64,000 bases of DNA from CAG-217 sp963605415 (GTDB lineage Bacteria; Bacillota; Clostridia; Oscillospirales; Acutalibacteraceae), in the NCBI GenBank assembly GCA_963605415.1, contig CAVCUL010000008.1:19413-83412 (forward strand), read 5' to 3'. Below, in pieces: positions 40,740 through 51,054 of this stretch; positions within the stretch are counted from its first letter, which is position 1, and the number at the start of each line of letters is the position of its first letter. The translations under genes were made by a program, and so were the position numbers. The notes beneath the pieces are model-generated. The model did no database searches. It worked only from the letters and a program-made list of their open reading frames with translations, and was not told the origin of the DNA.

Positions 40740-41504
40740 ATGTCCTTCAAGGATACTCAGTCGTACAAAGAACTTCGGTCTGACTGGCGCTGGATACACG
40801 AAATGGACCCGGAAGCTGCCGTTGCTGCAGACCAGTGGGTGAAGGAGCATCCGGAGGAGTGGAAGGAGCTGGAGCACATGCTCTACTACAGTGAGGCGAA
40901 CTTTCACAAACGTGTAGCGCCGGACTCTCTGGAGGATGTGGATATAAAGCAGCCCCGATCTTACAATCCGGAAGCGTTCCTGCCGGAGGAAGTACGCAAC
41001 GCAATTTACAACGACAGGCGTTGGTTCGACCGCAGCAAATATCTGCCGGAGGGTTCTGATGAAGATCCCTTCATGTATTTGGACACCCAAATCTATGACG
41101 CCCTGCATACGCTGACCGAGCTGCAGCGGGAGATCCTGTTCCGCACGGTCATCAATGGCGAGTCCACCGAATCCGTCGCACGGGACAAACAGTGTTCGTC
41201 CAGAAACATCCGGGAGATCCGAGCTCGTGCGCTTCGACAGATACGGGCCAAAATCAAAATACGTGAAGGCTCCGGCAGGCCCGGCGTTGTTATCATTGTT
41301 TTGCTGTTTGTGCTGCTTATTGGTGTTCCGCTTGTTTGCTGGGGAGAACAGCTTTGGACCGCATATCCCTGGCTGGAGCCTGTGGCTGCAGTGCTTGGCG
41401 TATTGCTTCTGGTGTTCATGTTTCGAAAAGGCTCTCGCAGAGAGGCAGAAAGTCTGCTACGCCAGCACTGGGCCAGACTGAATGGATCACAGAGGAAAGA
41501 ATAG
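40740..41504 (+). CDS. Sigma-region-4-like HTH protein with C-terminal membrane helices
   Basis: 254 residues. The middle part (~118-170: LHTLTELQREILFRTVINGESTESVARDKQCSSRNIREIRARALRQIRAKI) is a sigma-70 region 4-type HTH, followed by two hydrophobic helices (~183-203 and ~212-230) and a basic tail. No region 2 is seen, so it is not a full sigma factor. Membrane-tethered DNA-binding or an anti-sigma/sigma hybrid are possible readings. Function unknown. Confidence 0.6.
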   Translation: MSFKDTQSYKELRSDWRWIHEMDPEAAVAADQWVKEHPEEWKELEHMLYYSEANFHKRVAPDSLEDVDIKQPRSYNPEAFLPEEVRNAIYNDRRWFDRSKYLPEGSDEDPFMYLDTQIYDALHTLTELQREILFRTVINGESTESVARDKQCSSRNIREIRARALRQIRAKIKIREGSGRPGVVIIVLLFVLLIGVPLVCWGEQLWTAYPWLEPVAAVLGVLLLVFMFRKGSRREAESLLRQHWARLNGSQRKE

Positions 41505-41514
41505 TTGCTGCGAA

Positions 41515-41558
41515 AGAAGGCGCTGAGACTTTGTGGGTCTCAGCGCCTTCTGGTAGGC
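41515..41558. terminator. Strong convergent hairpin terminator
   Basis: AGAAGGCGCTGAGAC/GTCTCAGCGCCTTCT, perfect 15-bp stem between the HTH gene and hsdR. Confidence 0.75.
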
Positions 41559-41596
41559 ATCGTTATCGGCGTTTTCGGACTGCCCATTTGGTGGTT

Positions 41597-44593
41597 TTAA
41601 GCAGCACCCTTATAGCGGGTATAGACATACTCGTATATTTTTTGCCGGTATACAGAAATGCTAACCTCATCGTAGGATTCGGGAAGTTCGGCCCACAGAG
41701 TATCCCTGATAAGGTTGTCGATGGCTGCCTTTGTTTCCTGCTTGTCTGTCCAGTGGTCAAGCTCTGCGATTTTAGCTTTGACTTTCTGGAGTAGGTCAAC
41801 AGCTACCTGCTTGATTTTCTGAATATCCTGTTTTGAGAGATTCTCGGAGAACAGCATATCGTAGAGAGATAATTCTTCATCACTGGAGAATCCTTCCCGA
41901 ACATACCTCTGTTCCTCTTGATCCATATCTTTGACCAACTGCATCAGTTCGTCAAAGGTTTTCTCAATCGTAGCCCTATCCTGTTGACGATTGTAGTCCT
42001 CAATGATTTCCTGATAACGCTCGTGATATTTAATGCGGTCAGGATTGTTGAACAGCATGGCATCCAGTCGAACTTGGATCAACTCCTGAAGGTCTTTCAT
42101 CACCAGATTCTTTTTCTTCGCCCCGGCGAATTCCCGCTGGAGCAAATCAAAATCAATTTGGCTGATGTCGAACTGTCTGGACGGCGTGATCCCCTGCGCA
42201 ACCTGCTCAATATGAACATACTCACTGATGATGTTGTTAATCTCTACCATCAAGTCAACATTCGAGACAGTTTTACGTTTTTTCTTCAACTCACCATAGA
42301 TGGCCACGATAGCTTCGTACCGTTTGCGAACATCCGGCTCAATATCTTCACGATTGGCATATTTCATCAGCCGAATAAGCTCAGAGGCATAGGTTTGGAA
42401 TGTTTTCTTCTCTTCAAGGGTAGAGGACACCACATTGGCCGCAGTCTGTAACAGCGCCAATTTTTCAAAGTCTTTTGCATGGATCAGTTCCTGCAATGAA
42501 ACGCCATATCCATCAAGAAAAGCCTCTGCCGCCGCGATAGTTTCCAAAATCCGGGCAATCAGTTTTTCCTTATCCACCGTCGGGTCAGCACCACCGTTGC
42601 CATTCACATTGGCAGTATAATCAGCCAGCGCTTTCCGCAGAGCTTTGACGATTCCGATGTAGTCGATGATCAGGCCATTGCTTTTACCCTCGGCCACACG
42701 GTTGGCGCGGGCGATGGTTTGCATCAATGTGTGCGCTTTCAGCGGCTTATCCAGATAGAGACAGGACAGGCACTTCACATCAAACCCGGTCAACCACATG
42801 GCGCAAACGAACACGACGCGAAGCGGGTTGGCAGGATCCTTGAATTCCTTGTCCAGTTCCCGCTTTTCCATTTTTTCACGATGCGTTTTGATGTCCAGCT
42901 CCCATTTCTGGAAGGTCTGTATCTCGTTCTGCTCCTGGCTGATGACTACGGCCATTTCCGTTTCCTGCATCCATTGCAGCTTGCGCTCCAGCTCCTGCGC
43001 CTCCTGCTGCGTGGCGTGCTTGATGCTGGTTTTCAGCGCTTCAATTTCAGCGGCCCAGTATTTCTGCACCAAGTCGTACATCCGCACACAGGTCACCTTG
43101 TTCAGGCAGACAAACATGGCCTTGCCGCTTGTCCACAGGTCAGAGTAGTGACCGACAAAATCCCGGGCAATGGATTCCAGACGCGGCGTTGCCGTCAGCA
43201 GGTGGATTTCCTTTGCGAACTCTGCTTCCAGCTTGTCCTGTTGGTCTACATCTAAATCCGCCTGCTCGATGGCGTCCAGAATGCGGTCTGTAATTTCCGG
43301 GTTGTCTTTCACATCCAGAATCTTCTCGCCGCGGTTTTCGTAGTACAGCGGCACAGTCGCACCATCCTCTACGGCTCGCTTGAAGTCATACACGGATATG
43401 TAGCCACCGAAGGTGCGCTCGGTGATGTTATCGCTGGACAGTAGAGGAGTTCCCGTAAAACCGATGCGGGACGCTGTCGGCAGCAGACGTACCATATTGT
43501 CCGCAAAGATACCGTACTGACTGCGGTGGGCCTCATCCGACATGATGATAATATCATGATCGGGATAAATCGGCTCCACGTCCGTCTTGTTGAACTTCTG
43601 GATCAGCGTAAAGATAAAGCTCGGGTTGCCTTTCAACTTCTCAATCAGGTCGCCGCCGCTGGACGCGATAAACTGGCTTGCTTTTGCTTTTCCAAGAATA
43701 CCGCAGTTTTCAAAGGTATCGCTGATCTGCGTGTTCAGCTCGTCGCGGTCGGTCAGGATTACGATAGTGGGCGAGCCGGAGAACTTACGGCGGATCTTCT
43801 GTGCCAGAAACACCATAGAGTAGCTTTTTCCGCTGCCCTGGGTATGCCAGAACACGCCAAGCTTTCCATTATTCAGCTTTCTGGCTTCGTAGGCTTTGAC
43901 AGCCTCGTTCACGCCGAGGTATTGATGGTTGCGGGCAAGGATTTTTGCCGTATGCCCACCGGAATGGTCAAAGAGAATAAAGTTTTCCAGCAGATCCAGA
44001 AAATTTTCCTTTTTGCAAATGCCGCGAAGCATGGTTTCCAGTGCCACGCTGCCCTGCTCCTGCTCGGACAGACGCTTCCATTCATGAAAAAACTCATACT
44101 TGCTGCCCAGTGTGCCGACCTTGGCCTCCGTTCCGTTGGAGAGGATCAGGAAAGCATTGTAGTAGAACAGGTGGGGAATGGTATCCAGATAGTCGGTGTA
44201 GTTGTTGGTGTAGGCATCCTGCACATCCACGGTATTCTTCTTCAGTTCGATGAACAGCAGAGGAATCCCATTGACGAAACCGACAATATCCGTGCGGCGG
44301 CGGTACAGGTCGCCGTGGATCTTCAGTTCCTTGATGGCGAGGAAATGGTTGTTATCAGGATTCTGAAAATCGATGACAACAGCATATTTTGTTTCGGTCT
44401 TGCCGCCAGGCTTTTTTACGGTGACGGGGATGCCGTCCCGAATCAGGAAATACTTCTCCTCGTTGGGAATCAGTTCTTTCCGTGGTGTAATCGCCAGTAT
44501 TACCGCTTGGAATATTACGGATTCGGATAATGGGCACACCATTCCCCGTGGCATTGAACAGCGAACCGTCGAAAGCATATCCATACTGCACAT
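41597..44593 (-). pseudogene. hsdR: Type I restriction endonuclease subunit HsdR, 5'-truncated
   Basis: The frame runs 998 codons, but homology to HsdR begins only around residue 40 (EKYFLIRDGIPVTV...). Retained: PD-(D/E)XK nuclease core (PLLFIELKK), helicase Walker A HTQGSGKSYS, DEAH box MSDEAHRSQ, motif III GFTGTPL, and the long helical C-terminus that binds the methylase. The first ~100 residues of normal HsdR are missing and the upstream DNA belongs to hsdS in another frame. The nuclease/motor core could be intact, but there is no proper start, so restriction is probably lost. Confidence 0.65.
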
Positions 44594-45197
44594 CCACCAA
44601 ATCCACTAAGCGCGCCTTTTTCCATCCCTCCGGAATACCATCCACAATAGGCGTGGTTTCATAACCGGGAAAACGCAGATCTACAAACCATTCCTTATAC
44701 AGCCGCTGCGCCGCTTCCTCCAACAGCTTGATATGCTTCTGGTTGTTTTCAATCAGATCATCGTAGGCAGAAAGAACGGACACAATTTTGTCCTGATCCG
44801 CAATCGCAGGCAAAGGGATGTCAAGTCCATGCAACATCCCCAAAGTCAAAAACTTAGTGGTAGACCCCGATGACATTGTTTTCAATAATTGTAATTGCTG
44901 GTTCATTGCATAGCATAGGTACCGAGTGTTCAGGCGGCTTCTATCTGCCGTTTCGATAATATAGACTCGTTGATACGCATTAAATTTCCCGTTATAGTAT
45001 TTGGCCGTGTAGTTTCCACTTGCATTGTTACCTGCCAACAGAACTGCTTCAGTATCATATGCCCAATTATTTATACGTAGGGTGTTTGGATCACAGGTGA
45101 AAAAAGGATATGTACCACCAGAAACGGCCGCGTTAGAATCTAACTTTCCTGTTTTGATAAGAGAAAGGTCTTTTAGTTTTACTGTGAAATAACTCAT
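44355..45197 (-). pseudogene. hsdS: Type I specificity subunit HsdS, 3'-truncated
   Basis: 280 codons. Residues 1-~175 form the first target-recognition domain and the conserved helical spacer (QDKIVSVLSAYDDLIENNQKHIKLLEEAAQRLYKEWFVDLRFPG). A second recognition domain begins (GVPIIRIRNI) but after about residue 238 the frame enters hsdR DNA out of frame. Half-length HsdS can dimerise in some systems, so modification with an altered site cannot be excluded. Overlaps hsdM by 4 nt. Confidence 0.7.
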
Positions 45198-47062
45198 AAC
45201 CCCATCTCCTTCATGTTTCTGGAGATGGTCTGCATCAGCTCGTTGGACTGCGCCTGTAAGGTCAACAATTCAGCGTGAATCTCCGCCATGCGCTGGGCAA
45301 AGTCCACGCCGTCATCCTCCGCAGCGGCAACGCCCACATAGGCACCGGGTGTCAGAGAATAGGCTTTCTCCGCAATCTCCGCACGGCTCGCCACTTTGCA
45401 CAGACCGGGAATATCCTGATACTCCCCCTCGCCAAACTTTTCGTAGAGCCATATCGCTTCTTTGGCAACCGTAATTGCCTCTGTAATGGCAACGAGTTTT
45501 TCGTTCCAAAACTTCTGCTGCGCTTTTTTATCCTTGCGCAGCACATGCTCCATATCAAACTTTGCCCGCTCCTTCTGTTCGCTTTCAAACGATTCAAAGG
45601 CAGAAAGAATATCTGCAAAGGCAGCAGTGGGCGTGACGACACGGCACACATCGTCGGCCTTCAGCTCCGCTGCGCAATGCAGCAGATGCCGCCGGTAATC
45701 ATCCAGCAGTTTTGTGTACTTGTCCGCTTCACCCCGGTACAGCCAGACAATAGCGTTCAGATTTTTGAGCTGCCACTCACTCCACTCGTTCAGGGTGCGG
45801 TCGACCACGGTATAGTAATTCCGGGCATCGATGAACAGCACCTTGTCCTGCAATTCTTGGGGCTTTCCCTTATCAAAGAACCACAGGGAGCACGGCAGAC
45901 TCTTGGTGTAGAAGAAGTTGTTTCCCACGCTGACCATCACATCCACATGCCCGGTCTCAACCAATTTCTGTCGGATGTCCCGGTCCTTTCCGGAACTGTC
46001 TGTTGCAGAAGATGCCATGACGAAGCCCGCCCGACCATGCTCGTTCAGGTAGGAATAGAAATAGGAGATCCACAGATAATTGGCGTTGCCGAACTCCTTG
46101 TGCTTATTGATACTCGGCAGGCCAAAAGGCAGCCGCCCCACACTCTGGGCGGACTCGGAGTTTACCTTGTCCACATTAAAAGGCGGATTGGCCATGACAT
46201 AGTCGCAGCAGCCGTCCAGATTGTGGGCGTCGTGATAGAAGGTATTCGCTTCATCGCCGGACTTAATGATGCCGTTGAGCCCGTGAACAGCCATGTTCAT
46301 CAGGCAGAGCTGGGCATTGTACTCCACTTTTTCCTGCCCATAAAAGGTCATGGCGGAATTGGCTTCCATCCCTGCGGCATTGACAAAATCACCGGTCTGA
46401 ACAAACATTCCGCCGCTGCCGCAGGCAGGATCCAGAAGAACGCCGCCGGATGGTTCCAGCACATTGACGATCATCTTGACCAGGGATTTGGGCGTGAAGA
46501 ACACACCATCGTCCTGGGCGATGTTCTTGGCAAACTTATTGAGGAAGTACTCATAGATGCGGCCGATGACATCGCCGCCTACCTCGTCTAACGCACTGTT
46601 GTTGAAGATGCGGAGCAGCTCGGCCAGCAGTTCATCGGAGAACATGGTATAGTCTTTTGGCAAAACGCCGGTAAGCTGTTCGGACTGGGCCTCTACCAGC
46701 TCCATGGCGTTGTTGACCACCTCGCCCAGGCTGTTCATGGTATGGCCGCTCTGGTTGGTCAGCCCCGCAGATGCGATGTCGGCAGGGAGATTGACCAGAT
46801 ACTCATACTGCGCTTCCTTGGGGAGGAATAGTGCGCTCTTGGATACAAAGTCACTGGCCTCCACGGGCATCACACGGCCATTGCGTACCGGGCGGTTCTT
46901 CAAGATCTCCGCTTCTACCAGTTTGAAGCGGCTGTATGCGTAACGCAGGAAAATCAGGCCCAGCACAGGCATGCAGTATTGATTAGAGGTCAGCTTGGAG
47001 CCTGCACGCAGCAGATCGGCGGACTCCCAAAGGTCAGCCTCAAGTTTTCTGATATTTATCAT
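45194..47062 (-). CDS. hsdM: Type I restriction-modification methylase HsdM
   Basis: 622 residues. N-terminal helical HsdM_N domain, then N6-adenine methylase motifs: LDPACGSGGMFVQT (SAM, motif I) and ANPPFNVDKV (NPPF, motif IV). Methylates host DNA at the site chosen by HsdS. It appears intact, unlike its two partners. A small helical tail contacts HsdS. Confidence 0.93.
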   Translation of the reverse strand: MINIRKLEADLWESADLLRAGSKLTSNQYCMPVLGLIFLRYAYSRFKLVEAEILKNRPVRNGRVMPVEASDFVSKSALFLPKEAQYEYLVNLPADIASAGLTNQSGHTMNSLGEVVNNAMELVEAQSEQLTGVLPKDYTMFSDELLAELLRIFNNSALDEVGGDVIGRIYEYFLNKFAKNIAQDDGVFFTPKSLVKMIVNVLEPSGGVLLDPACGSGGMFVQTGDFVNAAGMEANSAMTFYGQEKVEYNAQLCLMNMAVHGLNGIIKSGDEANTFYHDAHNLDGCCDYVMANPPFNVDKVNSESAQSVGRLPFGLPSINKHKEFGNANYLWISYFYSYLNEHGRAGFVMASSATDSSGKDRDIRQKLVETGHVDVMVSVGNNFFYTKSLPCSLWFFDKGKPQELQDKVLFIDARNYYTVVDRTLNEWSEWQLKNLNAIVWLYRGEADKYTKLLDDYRRHLLHCAAELKADDVCRVVTPTAAFADILSAFESFESEQKERAKFDMEHVLRKDKKAQQKFWNEKLVAITEAITVAKEAIWLYEKFGEGEYQDIPGLCKVASRAEIAEKAYSLTPGAYVGVAAAEDDGVDFAQRMAEIHAELLTLQAQSNELMQTISRNMKEMGL

Positions 47063-47079
47063 CGGTTATGTCTCCAGTT

Positions 47080-48435
47080 TCAGGATTTCAGCTTATAGGT
47101 TCTGTTTCGATTTCCGCCTTCGGCTACAACAATTTCCTCCGCGGTCAGTTCAGAGAGGAGTTTCTTGGCTCGTGTGCTCTTGACTCCAAGGAGCTCTGCA
47201 ATATCAGCACTTCTGGCCGAAATATGATCTGTCAGGTATGCGATAATCTCTTCTTTCTGCCGTGCAGATTTTATCGTCGTTTTTTTATCGTCACTTTTTA
47301 TCGCCGCTTTTTTATCGTCTTCCTTGGAGAATAAAAGCGTTAATGTCGTCCGCTCTGGCTCGAGTTGCTCTGTAATCTCCGGAACTGTCCAATTCTGCTC
47401 ACGCCAGACGCGGAAGATATTCGGAATGCCGCTACCAGCGCGCTCACCAATATCAATCAGGTTGAACATCTTCAGCATCGTTCCGTTCCGCGGATCAGAA
47501 ACACCACCGCTCTTTGCGGCATCAATTTCGATGCGGAAGCTGCCTGGATTCGACATGGTAATGCTATTACGCTTTTTGATGATGACCAGACCCTGCCTGC
47601 CGTAATAATCGGCATTCACCAAACAGTTGGCCAGTGCTTCACGCAGAGCCTGATGCACCGGGGTATCATCTACACGAGTAGCTCCGTTCATTTTGAATGG
47701 AACTTTGATATCCTGGATCAGTTTGTTGTAGACCCGGAAATAGAAGTCGTACACATTGCCGCTCCAGTCGCCGGAGGAAGAGATGATTCGGTCAGTCCAG
47801 CGGGTGTCTGCGTCATACTGCTCCTGGTAGTCCAGGAAAAAGGCGTTGAATTCCCGCACAATATCGTATTCGTTGCCGAACATGAGAAGTCCTGCGGAAG
47901 TGGGATGCTTCTTCCCATCAGAGCCGATGCCCACGGCACCCAGCTTCAGGAGAAAATCTTCATCCTCCAGCGCCTCCCATACATGGCCGGGGCGAGAGAG
48001 ACGCATCCTCTGGCGATAGCTGCGGATGCTCTCTTTGTTGAACACAGTCATGTCCATTTCATTCAGGATGAGCATGTCCTGGGTTTTCACGGAAGCGTCA
48101 CGCACCATAGCCTGATATTCTTCCTTGGTGCAGCGGTAGTCACCCTCACCATTGCGGCGGTAGGTGCAGAGTGGGTTGCCATCCACATAAACCGGCTTAT
48201 ACGAGCGCTCTGCACGGGGAACATTGATGACCACAATGCGGTCGCCATCTACCTCCTGGACGAATACATCCTTGGAGGACAGGACATTTACGCTGGTCTT
48301 GTTGGGGTTATTGACGATATCCCAGAACTCCTTGATAAGTCTGTCCGGGTCGGGCAGATCTACCGTGTGCAGGGATGGGCAACTCCTTGGCGGCCACTTC
48401 CGGGGCCGATTCAGCTTCCGGCATTCCCGATTCAT
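47080..48435 (-). pseudogene. AlbA_2/Schlafen-type ATP-binding regulator, 5'-truncated
   Basis: 451 codons; recognisable sequence starts at DPDRLIKEFWDIVNNP. Present: the end of an AlbA_2 (Schlafen-like) domain (VNVPRAERSYKPVYV...TYRRNGEGDYRC), an HATPase_c_4-type region (REALANCLVNADYYGRQGLVI...GERAGSGIPNIF) and a winged helix at the C-terminus (ITAYL...AELLGVKSTRAKKLLSEL). About 60 N-terminal residues are replaced by DNA of the gene upstream. Such genes are common in defence islands and mobile elements next to type I R-M. Confidence 0.65.
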
Positions 48436-48619
48436 GCTTTTCTGTGATTGCTGGCAATATTAGTTCTTCCGGCTCCGGAAGTGTCGGCCGTGGAGTGGTC
48501 ACAGCGGCCGTTTCGCTCGATGTGGGTATTTTCTCGACCTTTTCGATCTGCGGCCACACGATGGCACACAGGGCGAGACAGACGGTGATTGCTGTAGTAA
48601 CGATGAATCTCCTTTTCAT
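48308..48619 (-). pseudogene. Signal-anchored Pro/Glu-rich protein, 3'-truncated
   Basis: 103 codons with AGGAGGAGAATGA before the ATG. One N-terminal hydrophobic helix (VTTAITVCLALCAIVW) then a Thr/Pro/Glu-rich region. Resembles, from memory, DUF6550-type proteins of Firmicutes mobile elements. After about residue 85 it runs out of frame into the AlbA_2-type gene. Start abuts the previous stop (TGAATG). Confidence 0.5.
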
Positions 48620-48931
48620 TCATTCTCCTCCCAGTGTAAATTTTCTTATGCCCTGTGGTATTTCACCAGAGCTCATGAATTCGTTCGTGTCATCTTCGAC
48701 TAACATAGAAATTATCAGAGCTGTCTCAAGCCCGTCAATAAAGCTATCAAGATCTGCATCGCTATTGAGAAGATTCTTATCTTCCGCAATTTGAAGCAGG
48801 TTTTGTCGTTCGATAGCCGCCATCATCTTCACCATCGCATGATACCGCTCCACATTTTCTTTCTTTTTTTCAGGATCGGTCTGCGGTTTGCGAAATCGAT
48901 CATACACCGCTCTCCATAGTTTATCTCTCAT
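48620..48931 (-). CDS. Small helical protein (DUF6809-like), copy 2
   Basis: 103 residues, AAGGAGGAAACTAC before the ATG, which overlaps the previous gene by 4 nt. Shares the DSFIDGLETALIIS segment with the gene upstream (DSFISGFALAWKLS), so the two are diverged tandem duplicates. Function unknown. Confidence 0.6.
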   Translation of the reverse strand: MRDKLWRAVYDRFRKPQTDPEKKKENVERYHAMVKMMAAIERQNLLQIAEDKNLLNSDADLDSFIDGLETALIISMLVEDDTNEFMSSGEIPQGIRKFTLGGE

Positions 48932-49260
48932 GTAGTTTCCTCCTTATGATGTTCCTTTTGAGATATGAAACGAGCGCCCAGTTTCCTGGTCCTGCAGGAG
49001 ACTGAACGCTCGTTTTCATAATAGCCGAGTTCTGTGGACAGCTTCCACGCCAGCGCAAATCCAGAGATGAAGCTGTCAATGGAGATATCCTCTGCGATGC
49101 GGTCCTTTGTGTCGATGATTTGGAGTACCAGCCGACGCTCTGGCTTTCCCAACACCTCACTAAGTGCTCGATGGCATTCATCAATTTTTCGCTTCTGCGT
49201 CGGAAACTCAGGCGGCACATAGAAGCAGTCGTACAGCTCTTTGAGCAATCTGTATTTCAT
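48928..49260 (-). CDS. Small helical protein (DUF6809-like), copy 1
   Basis: About 110 residues from the ATG at 49260 (AAGGAGGCG 8 nt before). Helical, contains SIDSFISGFALAWKLSTEL. Resembles short proteins often found in mobilizable elements of gut Firmicutes; role not known. Directly downstream of integrase-leader repeat copy 2. Confidence 0.55.
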   Translation of the reverse strand: MKYRLLKELYDCFYVPPEFPTQKRKIDECHRALSEVLGKPERRLVLQIIDTKDRIAEDISIDSFISGFALAWKLSTELGYYENERSVSCRTRKLGARFISQKEHHKEETT

Positions 49261-49276
49261 GGGCATCGCCTCCTTA

Positions 49277-49317
49277 TGACACAAACATATACCACACAAT
49301 TTGCGGAATAGCTATCA
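49277..49317. repeat. Integrase-leader repeat, copy 2
   Basis: ACAAACATATACCACACAAT...GGAATAGCTATCAG, between the stop of the second recombinase and the small-protein operon. About 80% like copy 1. Confidence 0.65.
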
Positions 49318-50274
49318 GAATTTTAGAAGAGTATCCAAAACATTTGCCGCCTGCTGAAGCTCACGCTGAGTGGCTTCCTTTGGAATATCCGCATCTTTTT
49401 GCACCTTGTGCGGCAGATAAGGTTCATAGTTCTGTCGGGTTATCGACGGCCGGTAATGTCCCAGCATCCGCGCCAGTTCTTTGGTTTCCATTCCATTCCG
49501 CAGAGAAAGGACGGCGCAGGTGTGTCGGAGATCTGTGAATCGGATGTGGTCAAGCCCCGCTTCCTCGATAATCTCGTTATGCATCCGGCGCACCATCTGC
49601 GGTGAGAAGGGCCTCTGCGTAGCCGGATGCATGAACATCAGCGGACTGTTTGGATGCTTGGCGTGTTCCATGATCAGGAGGTCGACTACCTCCGATGTCA
49701 AGGTTATTGCTCTCGTTTCCGAGCCATATTCGATCAGTTCCCGCCGTTCTACAGAGCGCTGCTCTGATATGGTCAGCGTCCTGTTTTTTACATTGAGGTC
49801 ATCCCATTTCAGGGCGATGAGCTCACCCTGCCGCAGACCAGCCGTTAAGGCCAGCATGAACATGGGGAGGTACCCCAGCCGTTCTGCCGCATCCAGATAA
49901 TCCTCCATCTCCAACGGCGTCAGCACATTGGCATTGACTTTCTTTGGCTTGGAGTAGCGGAATGCTCTGGCGGGATTATCGCCAATCAGGCCATCCCGCA
50001 TGGCTTGATCCATGCATTGCTGAAGCAGGCGGTGGATGTGTCGCATGGTTTCTTCCCCTAAGCCAGGGTTGCCGGGGCGATGATTACCGAAGCGACGCCG
50101 TTCCTCCAGAAAATCTCCGACCATCTCTGATGTCAATTCAGAGAGCGGTATATCTCCCAGGCCGGGGATGATATGGTTCTTAAATACATAGTTGTGTGCC
50201 GCATAGGTAGTCGGCCTGCTTTGATGCTTGTCATAGGTTTCCTGCCAGAAGCTGATGTATTCCCGAAGCGTCAT
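49315..50274 (-). CDS. Tyrosine recombinase with altered catalytic His
   Basis: 319 residues from the ATG at 50274 (GGAGGTGGGCAT). Core-binding domain and catalytic domain; Arg in TAGLRQGELIAL, Arg in TDLRHTCAVL and a Tyr in RQNYEPYL are present, but the usual His of HxLR is Thr. No AP2-like arm domain. Overlaps the preceding recombinase by 4 nt. May be weak or need the partner. Confidence 0.8.
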   Translation of the reverse strand: MTLREYISFWQETYDKHQSRPTTYAAHNYVFKNHIIPGLGDIPLSELTSEMVGDFLEERRRFGNHRPGNPGLGEETMRHIHRLLQQCMDQAMRDGLIGDNPARAFRYSKPKKVNANVLTPLEMEDYLDAAERLGYLPMFMLALTAGLRQGELIALKWDDLNVKNRTLTISEQRSVERRELIEYGSETRAITLTSEVVDLLIMEHAKHPNSPLMFMHPATQRPFSPQMVRRMHNEIIEEAGLDHIRFTDLRHTCAVLSLRNGMETKELARMLGHYRPSITRQNYEPYLPHKVQKDADIPKEATQRELQQAANVLDTLLKF

Positions 50275-50981
50275 ATGCCCACCTCCATGCACTGACGCTG
50301 CAGATCCCGAAAGGCCACCCATGGGAGCCGTGCCTGTTTCAATATCTTCTTGTGCAGATAGTAGAACTCGTATAGCTTATACGGCGCTCCGGTTTTGGGG
50401 TTGAGGAACACGTAGGGCGAGTCAGTTTCCGGCATCTGCTTCAGAAGGTGTTCTGCTCTGGCGTTAAGCGTCAGCAGGCGCTGACCCTTGAGGATGTATT
50501 TGCAGCGGACGCGAAAATCGGCCCACGGCAAGGTGATCAGTTCACATTGCCGCAGGCCGCTTGATAGTCCTGTGTAGATGAGAGGGAGTACGCCGAGCTG
50601 CTCCGCTGCGCTCAGGTAACGCTGAAGCTGTCCCAGACGCAGAGGGGTTGTTTTGTATTCCTCTGCCTTGGGTTCCTGGCAGAGTCGAACCGGATTATAG
50701 GGAATGAGTTGTTCCTTTGCTGCTTCGTCCATGCACCGGCGCAGGAGCAGATGGACGCACCAGATACTTCTGGCTCCGAGTCCCTGGCTTCGCAGGGTAT
50801 CGTAGAAATCGGTGACCGTTTGCTCCGTCAGGTCAGAGAGGGGCACATTTCCAACGCCGGGGCAGATGTGGCTGTAAATCAGGTTGCGGTACCCGCCCTT
50901 GGTGTTGCCGTTCCACTTGTTTCGGTTGGAGGTGAACCACTGGCCGCACCACTGCCCGACTGTCATGTTATCTTTCTGCAT
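50271..50981 (-). CDS. Degenerate tyrosine recombinase lacking the nucleophile
   Basis: 236 residues from the ATG at 50981 (AAGGAGGCGATGAT). Core-binding domain (TVGQWCGQWF...) and first catalytic Arg (SSGLRQCELITL), but the chain ends at FRDLQRQCMEVGI where HDLRHT would be, and no Tyr follows. Cannot cleave DNA; could be a structural partner or a relic. Confidence 0.8.
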   Translation of the reverse strand: MQKDNMTVGQWCGQWFTSNRNKWNGNTKGGYRNLIYSHICPGVGNVPLSDLTEQTVTDFYDTLRSQGLGARSIWCVHLLLRRCMDEAAKEQLIPYNPVRLCQEPKAEEYKTTPLRLGQLQRYLSAAEQLGVLPLIYTGLSSGLRQCELITLPWADFRVRCKYILKGQRLLTLNARAEHLLKQMPETDSPYVFLNPKTGAPYKLYEFYYLHKKILKQARLPWVAFRDLQRQCMEVGI

Positions 50982-50997
50982 ATCATCGCCTCCTTTT

Positions 50998-51039
50998 GGC
51001 AAACGAACAATATCACAGAAAGCAGGAAATAGCTACTGA
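50998..51039. repeat. Integrase-leader repeat, copy 3
   Basis: AACGAACAATATCACAGAAAGC..GGAAATAGCTACTGA, diverged third copy ahead of the degenerate recombinase. Confidence 0.5.
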
Positions 51040-51054
51040 AATCGAGAGAATAAA

